From: Acidobacteriota bacterium
GTDB lineage: Bacteria > Acidobacteriota > Thermoanaerobaculia > UBA5066
Direction of reading: 5' to 3'
Assembly (NCBI GenBank): GCA_008363385.1
Contig: RHKY01000033.1
Coordinates: forward strand, 1-53,074
Length of the DNA stretch: 53,074 nucleotides
The notes below the pieces were generated by a model. The model did not search any database. It was not told the DNA's origin and saw nothing but the letters and a program-made list of their open reading frames with translations. Below, in pieces: positions 15,016 to 23,665 of this stretch (its first letter is position 1; every line of letters begins with the position of its first letter). The position numbers and the translations under genes are program-made.

Positions 15016-16551
15016 TCAGCGTGCGCGGGCCGGGACCCCGTCTCCCGGCACGCGCGAGAAGGGCAGCGGCTCCGCGTCGCCCAGGAGCCGCAGGGCGATG
15101 ACCTCGAGGAATCGGTGGATTCGCTCCATCCCGGAGACGTCGAGCCGGTCGGCGGTGTCCGAGGGGCGGTGGTAGTCGCGGTGATAGCCGGTGAAGAGGA
15201 AGAGGACCGGCCGCCCGGCCGCGAGGAACACCGCGTGGTCCGACGGGCCCCAGGCGGGGTCGAAGGGACGGACGGCGAGGCCCGCCTCCCGCGCCGCGGA
15301 GGCGACCAGGTCGCGGAAGCGCGGAGACGTCCCCGTCCCGCGGACGATCAGCCCCTCGCGCGGGAGGCGGCCGACCATGTCCAGGCAGATCACCGCGGCC
15401 ACGTCCCCGAGCGGGACGGGGGGGGCTCCGGCCAGGACGCGGGCTCCCAGCGAACCCTCCTCCTCGGCCCCGAACGCCACGAGGAGGGCGGACCGCTTCA
15501 GCTCTCCGCGGCGCCGGGAGAGCGTCCGGGCCAGCTCCAGGAGGAGGGCCGTCCCGGAGGCGTTGTCGTCGGCGCCGGGATGGATCCGCCTCGACGGCGA
15601 GCGGTCGAGCGACCCGGCTCCGCCGTCGCCCAGGTGGTCGTAGTGGGCGCCGAAGAGGACCGCCTGCCGGTTGGCGACGGGGTCCCGCCCCGGGACGAGG
15701 CCGGCGACGTTGGCCGTCGTGGCCCGGTGCGGCACGAGGTCGACCGCCAGCGTCACGCGGGCGCGGGGGAGGGGGAGCGGCGCGGGCTTCGCCGCTCCGT
15801 CGATCCGCGCCTGGAGGGCGGCGAGCGTCGTCCCGCTGCCGGCGAAGAGCGCCTCGGCGACCCGCCGCCTCACCGAGACCCCGGGGAGGGCCGAGGGCTC
15901 GACGTCGAAGTCGGTCCTCAGGGAGACGAGGGCGTCTCCCCTCGCCGGGGCGACGAGGAGCGCCGCGGCGCCGTTCCGCCGGGCCAGGTCGAGCTTGGCG
16001 CGGAGCGGGAAGTGGCGGGCGAAGGGCGAGTCCGGGTCGTCGCCGCCGGGCCCGCCGCGGAGGACCAGGACGGCCTTCCCCCGCACGTCGACACCGGCGT
16101 AGTCGTCGTACCCCGTCTCGGGCGAGGCGATCCCGTAGCCGCAGAAGGCGACGTCCGCCTCGACGGTCCCCGAGGCGGAGAGGGCGAGCGGGCGGAAGTC
16201 CTCGTCCAGGCGGTAGCCCCGCGAGACCGGTGCCCCGACCGCCGCCGAGAGCCGGTTTCCCGGGCCCGGCGTGGCTCCGTCGACGAACGAGAAGGGCTGG
16301 AGGTACGAGCCCGTCTTCCCGGCCGGGAGGAGCCCGCTCGCGCGGAAGGAGGAGGCGACGAAGGCCGCGGCGTCGTCGGCGCCCCGTGTGCCGGCCCGGC
16401 GCCCCCCGAAGGCCTCGGAGGTCAGGGCCCGGACGTCGGCCAGCATCCGCCGGCCGGAGGCCGCCAGGCCCTCGTCCGCGCCCTTCGCGGGGGCTGTCGC
16501 GAGGAGGGCCGCCAGGACGAGGAGCCGCGCGGCCCCCGCTCGTCCCGTCAC
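15016..16551 (-). CDS. secreted M28 family metallopeptidase with PA-like insert
   Basis: 511 residues from GTG 16551. A signal peptide (about 1-24), a PA-like insert (about 120-230) and an M28 catalytic domain with the co-catalytic zinc ligands in GAHYDHLGD, GADDNASGTA, AEEEGSLG, CLDMVGR and a final His in YHRPSDTADRL. It is likely an aminopeptidase or carboxypeptidase acting on peptides outside the inner membrane. Its GTG overlaps the TonB receptor stop by 4 bases (GTGA), so receptor and peptidase are made together, which suggests they handle the same substrate. Confidence 0.88.
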   Translation of the reverse strand: MTGRAGAARLLVLAALLATAPAKGADEGLAASGRRMLADVRALTSEAFGGRRAGTRGADDAAAFVASSFRASGLLPAGKTGSYLQPFSFVDGATPGPGNRLSAAVGAPVSRGYRLDEDFRPLALSASGTVEADVAFCGYGIASPETGYDDYAGVDVRGKAVLVLRGGPGGDDPDSPFARHFPLRAKLDLARRNGAAALLVAPARGDALVSLRTDFDVEPSALPGVSVRRRVAEALFAGSGTTLAALQARIDGAAKPAPLPLPRARVTLAVDLVPHRATTANVAGLVPGRDPVANRQAVLFGAHYDHLGDGGAGSLDRSPSRRIHPGADDNASGTALLLELARTLSRRRGELKRSALLVAFGAEEEGSLGARVLAGAPPVPLGDVAAVICLDMVGRLPREGLIVRGTGTSPRFRDLVASAAREAGLAVRPFDPAWGPSDHAVFLAAGRPVLFLFTGYHRDYHRPSDTADRLDVSGMERIHRFLEVIALRLLGDAEPLPFSRVPGDGVPARAR

Positions 16552-18488
16552 CACGTCAGCCGCGCGCCGGCCGCCCAGATCCGACCCGGGGCCGGGACGC
16601 CCCGGCGCTCCTCGAGCGCCTCGTCCAGGAGGTCGTCCCCCTCCACGTAGACCTCCAGGATGTCCCCCTCCAGGAGGTCCACGCCGAGCCGGCCGCCGAG
16701 GAGCCAGCCGTCCGCGCCGGACCCGCGCCGGGCCACGTACGAGAGGCGCGCCGAGACGGCGCTGCGCATCGGGAGCGCCACGTCGGCGAGGAGGTCCACC
16801 TTGGCCCGGAGCGGGTCGAGGACGTAGCGCCCCTCGATCGCCCCCCCCGCCGCCTCCGAGAGCGCCTCGAGGTCGGACCAGAGGTAGGTCAGCTGCGCGC
16901 CGAGTCGGATTGGCCAGACGCTCGGCCCGCCCTCGGGCTTTCGCGGGGCCCAGAACGCCGACGCCTCGACGCCGGTCGTCGTCGCCTCGCGGACGTTCGT
17001 CGCGACGAACGGCTCTTCCGGAGCGTACCGGACGTAGTCGATCAGGTCCTCGGAGTCCCTGACGAAGAGGGCGCCGTCCAGCGTGAACGGGCCGCGCCTG
17101 TACCCGGCTCCGACCTCCCCGTTGAGGGCCGTCTCGGGGCGCAGGTCCGGGTTGCCGGTGTTCTGAGGGTCCGAGTAGTAGAGCTCCGTGAACGTCGGGA
17201 CTCGAAAGGCGGTGCCGATCGAGGCGCGCAGCGTCAACCCGCGGGCGGCCCCGAAGTGCGCGGCCAGGAGCGGCGAGAGCCTGGCGTCGTAGCCCTCCCA
17301 GCCGTCGAGGCGGACGCCGACCCGGAGGCCCCCTCTTCCGGGGTCCGCCGCCGTGAACGGCCGGCCGGCCTCGACGAAGAGTGCCCCGCGGTCCCTCCGG
17401 TGGTCCCCCAGGTTCGTCGACTGGATGGCCTCGCGCCCCGCCTCGACGCCGACGGCCAGCGTCCCGCCGAGGAGGTCGCGGCGGGCCACGAGCCGGCCGA
17501 GGAAGGTGTCGGCGTCGTGGAGGTTCTCGTAGAAGGACGGGTCGCCCCGCTCCAGGACGAAGTCGTCGTGGTGCGCCCGGATCGAGGCCGAGGGGGAGAG
17601 CGTCCAGCCCCCCAGGGAGAGCTCGGCCGAGAGGCGCGCCGTCCGGGTCCGTGTCGTCTCCTGCTGGTTCGGGTAGCGGGTGCCGTAGAAGGCGTACGCC
17701 CCGTACCGCCGGCCCGCGTACCCGGCCGTGAGGTCGACCGGCCCGGCGCCGCTCGCCCAGCGGAGGCTCGCCCGGACGCTCTGGCGGGCGAGCTCGGTGT
17801 CGTCGCGGAATCCGGCCCACTCGGCGCGGTCGGCGTCGAGCGAGGCCGAGAGGACGTCGGCGAAGAACCCCGCCATCCGGAGGCTGCCGGCGTCGAGCGA
17901 GTTGGCGCCGTGGGCGTAGCGCCCCTCGAGCTGGGCGCGGGCCCTTCCGAGCGCGGCCCCGCGCGTCACGACGTTCACGACGCCGCCGACCGCCCCCGAC
18001 CCCCAGAGGGCCGAGCTGGCCCCGTAGAGGACCTCCACGCGCTCCACGGCGTCGAGAGGGACGTCGAGGTCGGCCGTCAGGTGGTTCGTCTGCGGGTCGT
18101 TCATCGGCTCGCCGTCGACGAGGAGGAGCGTCCCGTTGTGGTCGGCCCCCCGGAGCCCGACGTCGGCCTGGATCCCCTCCACGCCGCGGCGCCGCACGTC
18201 GACGCCGGGCAGGTAGCGGAGGAGCTCCGGAAGCGTCCGGACCGGGAGGCGCTCGATCTCCGCTCGCGTCAGGACGCGGGCCGTGGACCCCGGCGCCGGC
18301 TCGGCCAGGCGCGTCGCCACGACGGTCACGTCCGCCGCGACCGGCTCGGGCTTGCGGGGCTCGCCCGGGCGGGAGGGGGCGTCTTTGGCCGGCGGCGGCT
18401 CCGGCGCCGTCTCCTGGGCAGCCGCTGGCGGCACGACGAGGAGCGAGACGAGCCCGAGGAGCGTGAAGAGGCCGGGGGAGCGGGGCAT
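16548..18488 (-). CDS. TonB-dependent outer membrane receptor
   Basis: 646 residues. A signal peptide (about 1-24), a TonB-box-like DVTVVATR near residue 48, a plug domain (about 55-165; LPVRTLPELLRYLPGVDV, LVDGEPMNDPQ, GSGAVGGVVNVVT) and a 22-strand-type barrel ending in Trp, as expected for BamA insertion. It resembles BtuB/vitamin B12 and small siderophore receptors, but the ligand cannot be read from sequence. It is co-translated with the M28 peptidase. The start ATG 18488 follows a TATCCT hexamer by 8 bases. Confidence 0.9.
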   Translation of the reverse strand: MPRSPGLFTLLGLVSLLVVPPAAAQETAPEPPPAKDAPSRPGEPRKPEPVAADVTVVATRLAEPAPGSTARVLTRAEIERLPVRTLPELLRYLPGVDVRRRGVEGIQADVGLRGADHNGTLLLVDGEPMNDPQTNHLTADLDVPLDAVERVEVLYGASSALWGSGAVGGVVNVVTRGAALGRARAQLEGRYAHGANSLDAGSLRMAGFFADVLSASLDADRAEWAGFRDDTELARQSVRASLRWASGAGPVDLTAGYAGRRYGAYAFYGTRYPNQQETTRTRTARLSAELSLGGWTLSPSASIRAHHDDFVLERGDPSFYENLHDADTFLGRLVARRDLLGGTLAVGVEAGREAIQSTNLGDHRRDRGALFVEAGRPFTAADPGRGGLRVGVRLDGWEGYDARLSPLLAAHFGAARGLTLRASIGTAFRVPTFTELYYSDPQNTGNPDLRPETALNGEVGAGYRRGPFTLDGALFVRDSEDLIDYVRYAPEEPFVATNVREATTTGVEASAFWAPRKPEGGPSVWPIRLGAQLTYLWSDLEALSEAAGGAIEGRYVLDPLRAKVDLLADVALPMRSAVSARLSYVARRGSGADGWLLGGRLGVDLLEGDILEVYVEGDDLLDEALEERRGVPAPGRIWAAGARLTW

Positions 18489-18496
18489 CGCCGCGG

Positions 18497-18526
18497 AGGA
18501 TAGCGGCACGGGACACTGCCGGTCAT
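18497..18526 (-). promoter_or_regulatory. promoter, ATGACC -18- TATCCT
   Basis: On the minus strand ATGACC (18521-18526) and TATCCT (18497-18502) are 18 bases apart. The -10 ends 8 bases before ATG 18488, predicting little or no leader. Confidence 0.5.
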
Positions 18527-18546
18527 CCGGCCGGCCCCGGCCGGCG

Positions 18547-18552
18547 TAAGCT
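18547..18552 (+). promoter_or_regulatory. -10-like TAAGCT for YdjM-type gene
   Basis: TAAGCT, the same hexamer as at 13799, ends 12 bases before ATG 18565. The 77-base divergent region to the TonB receptor holds both promoters. Confidence 0.4.
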
Positions 18553-18564
18553 CCGGCGCGCCGG

Positions 18565-19671
18565 ATGGACACCCTCACCCACGGCCTGGCCGGAGCCCTC
18601 CTCGCCCGCGCGCTTCCCGCGCCGCGAGACGAGGAGACGAGCGGGCTCCTCCGGCGCCGCGAGGCGTGGACCGGCTTCCTGACCGCGATGCTCCCCGACC
18701 TGGACGTCCTGCCGGACCCGTTCTCCGCGGTCTTCTACGTCACGCAGCACCGCGGCCTGACGCACTCCTTCGTCCTCCTCCCGCTCTGGGCGATCGCCTT
18801 CGGCCTCCTGGCCTCGCTCGTCCCGGGAAGGGGAGCGCGCCTGCCGTTCCGGACGCGCCTCGAACGCCTGACGCTCGTCTCCTTCGCCGGCGTTTCGTCG
18901 CACGTCCTCCTCGACTGGGTGACGTCGTGGGGGACGATGTTCTTCGCGCCGCTCTCCTGGGAGCGCTACACCCTCGACTGGCTCTTCATCGTCGACCTCT
19001 TCCTGAGCGGTCTCCTCGTCGCCGGCCTCCTCGCGGTCGCGGTCCTCTCACGCCGGGGCGACGGCCCCTCGCGCGTCGCGGCCCGGGCGGGGGCGCTGGC
19101 GGCCACGGCCTACGTCCTCCTCTGCGGCGTCCTCCACGGTCGGGCGATGGCGGACCTCGAGAGGCTCGCGCCTCCCGGGGCCGAGACCCTCGCCGCGATC
19201 CCGCAGCCCCTCTCGCCGGGTCGCTGGCTCCTCCTCGCGGGCGACGACAGGGAGGTCGTCTCGTGGCACGTCCGGCTCTGGGGGAAGGTGGAGGAGAGGG
19301 CCGCCCCCCTGCCACCGGGCCGGGTCATCGACGGGTTCACGAGGCGGCGCGACCTCTTCCTGCGCCAGCTCTCGACCCTCTACCAGCCGCCCGAGGCCGC
19401 CCGCCCCGACGTCGTCCCGCGCGCCGACGGCGAGCTCTCGAACCGCGCCCTCGCGATCGCCCTCGACGGGCCGTTCGGGAGGTTCGCACGCTTCCCGGCC
19501 GTCGTCGCGACCTCCCGCAGCGGCGGCGTCACCGAGGTCCTCGTGAGGGACCTCCGGTTCGGCTCCCTCCCGCGCGACCTCGACCCGTTCCTCTACGCCG
19601 TCCGCTTCGACGTGGCGAGCCGGGTGATCTTCGAGGGTTTCCCCTCGCCCCGCTGGCACGACGCGCGCTGA
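18565..19671 (+). CDS. YdjM/DUF457-type membrane-bound metal-dependent hydrolase
   Basis: 368 residues. The N-terminal half has the family signature: DTLTHGLAGALLARAL, MLPDLDVLPDP, HRGLTHSFVLLPLW and SSHVLLDWVTSWG, with His and Asp residues on membrane segments (about four in the first 190 residues). The C-terminal part (about 190-368) is soluble. The family is called LexA-regulated inner-membrane hydrolase in E. coli, but its reaction is not established. It precedes the kinase gene by 71 bases with a separate promoter-like signal. Confidence 0.8.
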   Translation: MDTLTHGLAGALLARALPAPRDEETSGLLRRREAWTGFLTAMLPDLDVLPDPFSAVFYVTQHRGLTHSFVLLPLWAIAFGLLASLVPGRGARLPFRTRLERLTLVSFAGVSSHVLLDWVTSWGTMFFAPLSWERYTLDWLFIVDLFLSGLLVAGLLAVAVLSRRGDGPSRVAARAGALAATAYVLLCGVLHGRAMADLERLAPPGAETLAAIPQPLSPGRWLLLAGDDREVVSWHVRLWGKVEERAAPLPPGRVIDGFTRRRDLFLRQLSTLYQPPEAARPDVVPRADGELSNRALAIALDGPFGRFARFPAVVATSRSGGVTEVLVRDLRFGSLPRDLDPFLYAVRFDVASRVIFEGFPSPRWHDAR

Positions 19672-19712
19672 CGCGTCCCGCCTTCGGGCTCGGTCCGGCG
19701 GCCCCTCTCGCC

Positions 19713-19718
19713 TATGAT
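19713..19718 (+). promoter_or_regulatory. -10-like TATGAT for the kinase gene
   Basis: TATGAT lies 18 bases before GTG 19737 and 24 before ATG 19743, either of which could be the start. Confidence 0.4.
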
Positions 19719-19742
19719 CCGCACGACCCTCCCGTCGTGACG

Positions 19743-22403
19743 ATGGAAGTCGCAGCCGGAACCCGCCTCGGCCCCTACGAGGTCGTCTCCCGCATCGGCG
19801 CCGGGGGAATGGGCGAGGTCTGGCGGGCCCGCGACACGAGGCTCGACCGCAGCGTCGCGGTGAAGGTCCTCCCGGCCGCGTTCGCCGAGGACTCGAAGAT
19901 GCGGCTCCGGTTCGAGCGCGAGGCGCGGATCGTCTCGCAGCTCTCCCACCCGAACATCTGCACGCTCCACGACGTGGGCGAGGGGTACCTCGTCATGGAG
20001 CTCCTGGAGGGCGAGTCGCTCGCCGAGCGCCTCAGGAGGGGCCCGCTCCCCCTCCGGGACGTCCTGAAGGTCGGCGCCGAGATCGCCTCGGCGCTCCACC
20101 GGGCCCACCGGGCCGGCGTCGTCCACCGCGACCTCAAGCCCGGGAACGTCATGCTCACGAAGGGCGGGGCGAAGCTCCTCGACTTCGGCCTGGCGTTCGC
20201 CGAGGCGAGCCCGGGGGAGGACGGGAAGACCCTCACGGCGCCGCTGACCGACACGGGCGCCGTGCCGGGGACGGTCCCGTACATGGCGCCCGAGCAGCTC
20301 GAGGGGAAGGAGGCGGACCCGAGGACCGACGTCTTCGCGCTCGGGGTGGTCCTGTACGAGATGGTGACGGGCGCCCGGGCGTTTCCCGGGGCGAGCCGGG
20401 CCTCGGTGATCGCCGCGATCCTCACGTCCGAGCCGGCGCCGGTCTCCGAGCGGCAGCGCCTCACGCCCCGGTCGCTGGAGCGCCTCATCTCGCGGTGCCT
20501 GGCGAAGGACCCCGACGAGAGGTGGCAGAGCGCGCTCGACGTCGCGACCGAGCTGCGCTGGATCGCGGAGCCGGCTACGGACGGCGAGGCGGGAGGGGCG
20601 CGGCAGGCCCGCGGAGCCCGGCCGTGGAAGGTCGCGACCGCGGCGCTGGCGCTCGCCCTCCTTGCGGCGGTCGGGACGGCCGCCTGGCTGGGCCGGTCGA
20701 GGGCGGGCGGGGAGAAGCCCGGCGCGCTGCCGGTTCCGCGCCTCGTCCGCCTGACGTGGAACATGCGGTCCCGTCAGCCGAGCGTCTCCCCGGACGGGAA
20801 CAGCTTCGCGTATGTCAGTCAGCAGTCCGACGCCCCGGACGCGACGTCCGACGTCTTCGTTCGCAGGATCGGCGGCGAGAACCCGGTCAACCTCACGAAG
20901 GGCTCGGGAGCGAACAACGGGACGCCGGCCTTCTCGCCCGACGGCCAGAGCATCGCGTTCCGATCCGACCGCGACGGGGGCGGGATCTTCGTGATGGGCG
21001 CCACCGGCGAGTCCGTCCGACGCCTGACGACCTTCGGGGTATCCCCTGCCTGGTCCCCGGACGGGAAGGAGATCGTCTTCTCGAGCCTCTACTCCGAGGG
21101 CTGGTCGTCCGACGCCGCGAGCGCGCTCCAGGTCGTCGAGGTGGCGACCGGAAGGACGAGGAAGGTCTTCGAGGGGGACGCGATCCGGCCGTTCTGGTCC
21201 CCCTCCGGCAAGCGGATCGCCTTCGACGGCAGGCGGAAGGGGATGGCCGGAGGACGTGCCCTGTCCACCATTCCCGCCACGGGTGGAAGCCCCGTCGAGG
21301 TCGCGGCGACGCCCGGAATCGGCTGGATGACCGGCGTCTGGACACCGGGGTGGATCTGGTACACGAACCCGGAGAAGGGGCCGCCCGGGATCTGGCGCGT
21401 CGGCGTCGACGAGGAGACCGGGAGGACGACCAGTGCGCCGGAGCCCGTCCTGCGCACCGCGAGCGAGGTGGGCCCGAAGCTCTCGGTCACGGCCGACGGG
21501 AAGAGACTCCTCTTCTCCTCGTTCCTGAGACAGGTCCAGCTCCTTCGATGGGACCTCGACCCCGCGAGCGGTCGCCTGGCGCCGGAGCCGCGAACGATCC
21601 TCGCCAGCGGGCGGCCGATCTACGAAGCTCTGCCGTCGCCGGGCGGGCCCTGGCTGCTCGCGCACCTCATCGACCAGCCCGACGAGTTCCGGGAGGACCT
21701 CCTCCTCGTGAACGAGGAGACCGGGGAGACCCGCCGGCTCACCGACGACGCCGACCGGGAGGGCGCGGCCGCGTGGGCGCCGGACGGCTCCTTCATCTAC
21801 TTCACCGTCTCGCTCGAAGGGGGGAGCGAGCTCTGGAGGATCCGGCCGGACGGGAGCGGCCGGGAGCGCGTCCTCGGCGCTACGGCGGTGGGCGAGGTCC
21901 TCAACGTCCGGGCCGCGCCGGACGGACGGTCGCTCTACGTCGAGGCCGGGAAGCTCCACCAGCCGTACCTCGTGGATACCGCGGCCGGCGGCACCCCGGC
22001 GCCGACGGCGCTTCCGGCCATGCCCGGGGAGCGGGTGTTCCAGGGGCTGGACTGGTCGCCGGACGGACGCCGGATCGCCGGGGTCTCCCGGAAGCCGGAC
22101 GGCTCGTTCGAGGAGGCGCTCGTCCTGTTCGACCTGGCGGGCCGGACGTTCCGGACGGTCGGCACCGCGAAGGTGGGAGGCTTGTGCTCCTGGCTGCCGG
22201 ACTCCCGGCGCGTCCTCCTGGTGAGCGAATCGGGCGAGGCTACGACCTGCGACGTCGAGACGGGCGTGCTGAAGCCGACCGGCTCCCTCGGCCCGAACGC
22301 CTACAACATCTCCCTCGCCCGGGACGGCAGCCGGCTCTACGCAAACAAGGGCGGCGAGTCCATGACCGACGTCTGGATGCTCGACTGGCGGGAAAAGCCC
22401 TGA
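19743..22403 (+). CDS. Ser/Thr protein kinase with PD40/TolB propeller
   Basis: 886 residues. The kinase domain (12-280) is complete: GAGGMGEV (19-26), Lys41, HRDLKPGNV (Asp130), DFGLA (Asp147) and APEQLEG. One membrane segment follows (about 297-317), then a C-terminal sensor of at least six PD40 beta-propeller blades (SVSPDGNSFAYV, AFSPDGQSIAF, AWSPDGKEIVF, FWSPSGKRIAF, AWAPDGSFIYF, DWSPDGRRIAG). The propeller should face the periplasm and may sense a ligand. This kinase-propeller fusion is especially frequent in Acidobacteria. The start could also be GTG 19737. No phosphatase or substrate gene is adjacent. Confidence 0.92.
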   Translation: MEVAAGTRLGPYEVVSRIGAGGMGEVWRARDTRLDRSVAVKVLPAAFAEDSKMRLRFEREARIVSQLSHPNICTLHDVGEGYLVMELLEGESLAERLRRGPLPLRDVLKVGAEIASALHRAHRAGVVHRDLKPGNVMLTKGGAKLLDFGLAFAEASPGEDGKTLTAPLTDTGAVPGTVPYMAPEQLEGKEADPRTDVFALGVVLYEMVTGARAFPGASRASVIAAILTSEPAPVSERQRLTPRSLERLISRCLAKDPDERWQSALDVATELRWIAEPATDGEAGGARQARGARPWKVATAALALALLAAVGTAAWLGRSRAGGEKPGALPVPRLVRLTWNMRSRQPSVSPDGNSFAYVSQQSDAPDATSDVFVRRIGGENPVNLTKGSGANNGTPAFSPDGQSIAFRSDRDGGGIFVMGATGESVRRLTTFGVSPAWSPDGKEIVFSSLYSEGWSSDAASALQVVEVATGRTRKVFEGDAIRPFWSPSGKRIAFDGRRKGMAGGRALSTIPATGGSPVEVAATPGIGWMTGVWTPGWIWYTNPEKGPPGIWRVGVDEETGRTTSAPEPVLRTASEVGPKLSVTADGKRLLFSSFLRQVQLLRWDLDPASGRLAPEPRTILASGRPIYEALPSPGGPWLLAHLIDQPDEFREDLLLVNEETGETRRLTDDADREGAAAWAPDGSFIYFTVSLEGGSELWRIRPDGSGRERVLGATAVGEVLNVRAAPDGRSLYVEAGKLHQPYLVDTAAGGTPAPTALPAMPGERVFQGLDWSPDGRRIAGVSRKPDGSFEEALVLFDLAGRTFRTVGTAKVGGLCSWLPDSRRVLLVSESGEATTCDVETGVLKPTGSLGPNAYNISLARDGSRLYANKGGESMTDVWMLDWREKP

Positions 22404-22434
22404 CGGTCCGGTCCCGGCAGAGGGTCCGAGAAGC

Positions 22435-23034
22435 CTAGCCCTTCCGGAGCGCCCAACCGAGGAGGAGGAGGCCGACCGCGGCGATCCAGCTGCCGGCGAC
22501 CCGGACGGCGATCCGGGTCCAGGGGGCGCGCAGCGCGACGACCGTCGCCGCGGCGAGCGCCACCACGACGAAGAGGCTCGCCACGATGCCGGCGAGCCCG
22601 AGCGCTCCGAGCCGCGCCTCGGCCATTGCGGACCCGTTCAGGTATCCGTGCAGGAGGCCGAAGGCGGACGGCAGCGCGACCGCCCACGCGCCCCTCGGCC
22701 GCGCCTCGGCGGCGACGAGGGCTCCCAGGAGGACGAACGAGGCGGTGGTCAGGGCGATGGCCGTCCCCGTCACAGGGACGACGAGGCCCGCGAGCCCTCC
22801 GGCGAGCCACGCACCCGTCAGGGCGAACAGCGTGAGCCGGCCCGAGCGCGCGCCGCCCTGTCCTCCGAGGAGCGCGAGCGCGAGCGCGGGCAGCAGGTCC
22901 TCCGGCGTGAGGCAGAAGTGCGAGACGCCGTCGTAGAGCGGTCCGAGCCCCGTGTTGACGAGGTGGGCGCGCGCCGGCCCGGCGGCCACGAGGGCCACCG
23001 CGAAGGCGGCGTGCCGAAGGGCGCGCCCCCTCAG
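22435..23034 (-). CDS. HupE/UreJ-like membrane protein, third of the operon
   Basis: About 199 residues. A signal peptide (RGRALRHAAFAVALVAAGPARA) leads to HLVNTGLGPLYDGVSHF and about six membrane segments, with FGLLHGYLNG matching the HupE/UreJ histidine motif. The only start that keeps the signal peptide is CTG 23034, which overlaps the previous stop as CTGA and has GGAGG 8 bases upstream. HupE-type proteins are linked to nickel or cobalt entry, but the substrate here is unknown. It is the last gene of the DUF3604 operon and converges on the kinase gene. Confidence 0.75.
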   Translation of the reverse strand: MRGRALRHAAFAVALVAAGPARAHLVNTGLGPLYDGVSHFCLTPEDLLPALALALLGGQGGARSGRLTLFALTGAWLAGGLAGLVVPVTGTAIALTTASFVLLGALVAAEARPRGAWAVALPSAFGLLHGYLNGSAMAEARLGALGLAGIVASLFVVVALAAATVVALRAPWTRIAVRVAGSWIAAVGLLLLGWALRKG

Positions 23035-23648
23035 GAGACTGCCCTCCAGAGGAAGAAAGCCGCCGTGCCCGCGACGCCGGCCCCCGCCACGCGGAGCGCG
23101 ACCCGGCCCCACCCCCAGCGGTGGACGGCGCCGATCGCGATCCCGACGGCGTGGAGCGTCCCCGTGGCCATCACGAAGCCGAGGCTGTAGTGCAGGCCGC
23201 TGGCCCCGGCGGGGAGCTCGGTCCCGTGCGCGTGCCCGTGGAAGACCGCGAAGAACCCCACCAGGACGGCCGCGACCGGGAGCTTCGGGCGCCATTCCGC
23301 GAGGACCGCCAGGCCGAGGGCGATCCCCGAGAGGGCGATCGCGACCTCGACGCCGGGGAGGGGGACGCCGACGAGACCCAGCATCCCGCCCATCGCCATC
23401 ACCACCGGGAAGGTCACCGGCAGGAGCCAGACCGCCGGCGCGCCGAGCTGCGCGCCCCAGAGGCCGACGGAGACCATCGCGAGGACGTGGTCGAGACCGG
23501 AGATGGGGTGGCGGAGTCCCGCGAGGAAGCCCGCGGCCTTCCCCTGCTCGGCGTGCGCGAGGGCGAGGGCGGGCCAGAGGAGGAGCGAGGTCGCGAGGAC
23601 GGGGGCCAGGTCGCGGGCCAGGGACCGGCCGTCGAGGCGGAAGCGCAT
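23031..23648 (-). CDS. HupE/UreJ family membrane protein
   Basis: 205 residues with the textbook HupE form: signal peptide ending ALAHAE, HPISGLDHVLAMVSVGLW and FFAVFHGHAHGTELP, whose His and Asp residues lie in membrane segments and could bind a divalent metal. Classical HupE serves Ni2+ entry for hydrogenase or urease, but no hydrogenase, urease or nickel enzyme genes are in the window. It begins 17 bases after the preceding HupE-type gene. The start is ATG 23648. Confidence 0.88.
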   Translation of the reverse strand: MRFRLDGRSLARDLAPVLATSLLLWPALALAHAEQGKAAGFLAGLRHPISGLDHVLAMVSVGLWGAQLGAPAVWLLPVTFPVVMAMGGMLGLVGVPLPGVEVAIALSGIALGLAVLAEWRPKLPVAAVLVGFFAVFHGHAHGTELPAGASGLHYSLGFVMATGTLHAVGIAIGAVHRWGWGRVALRVAGAGVAGTAAFFLWRAVS

Positions 23649-23665
23649 CCCCGGTCCTCGGGCCG

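Noticed and set aside
15016-18516. Fusion of the M28 peptidase with an upstream frame
   Set aside because: The upstream part overlaps the TonB receptor in another frame and is low-complexity. The signal peptide begins at GTG 16551.
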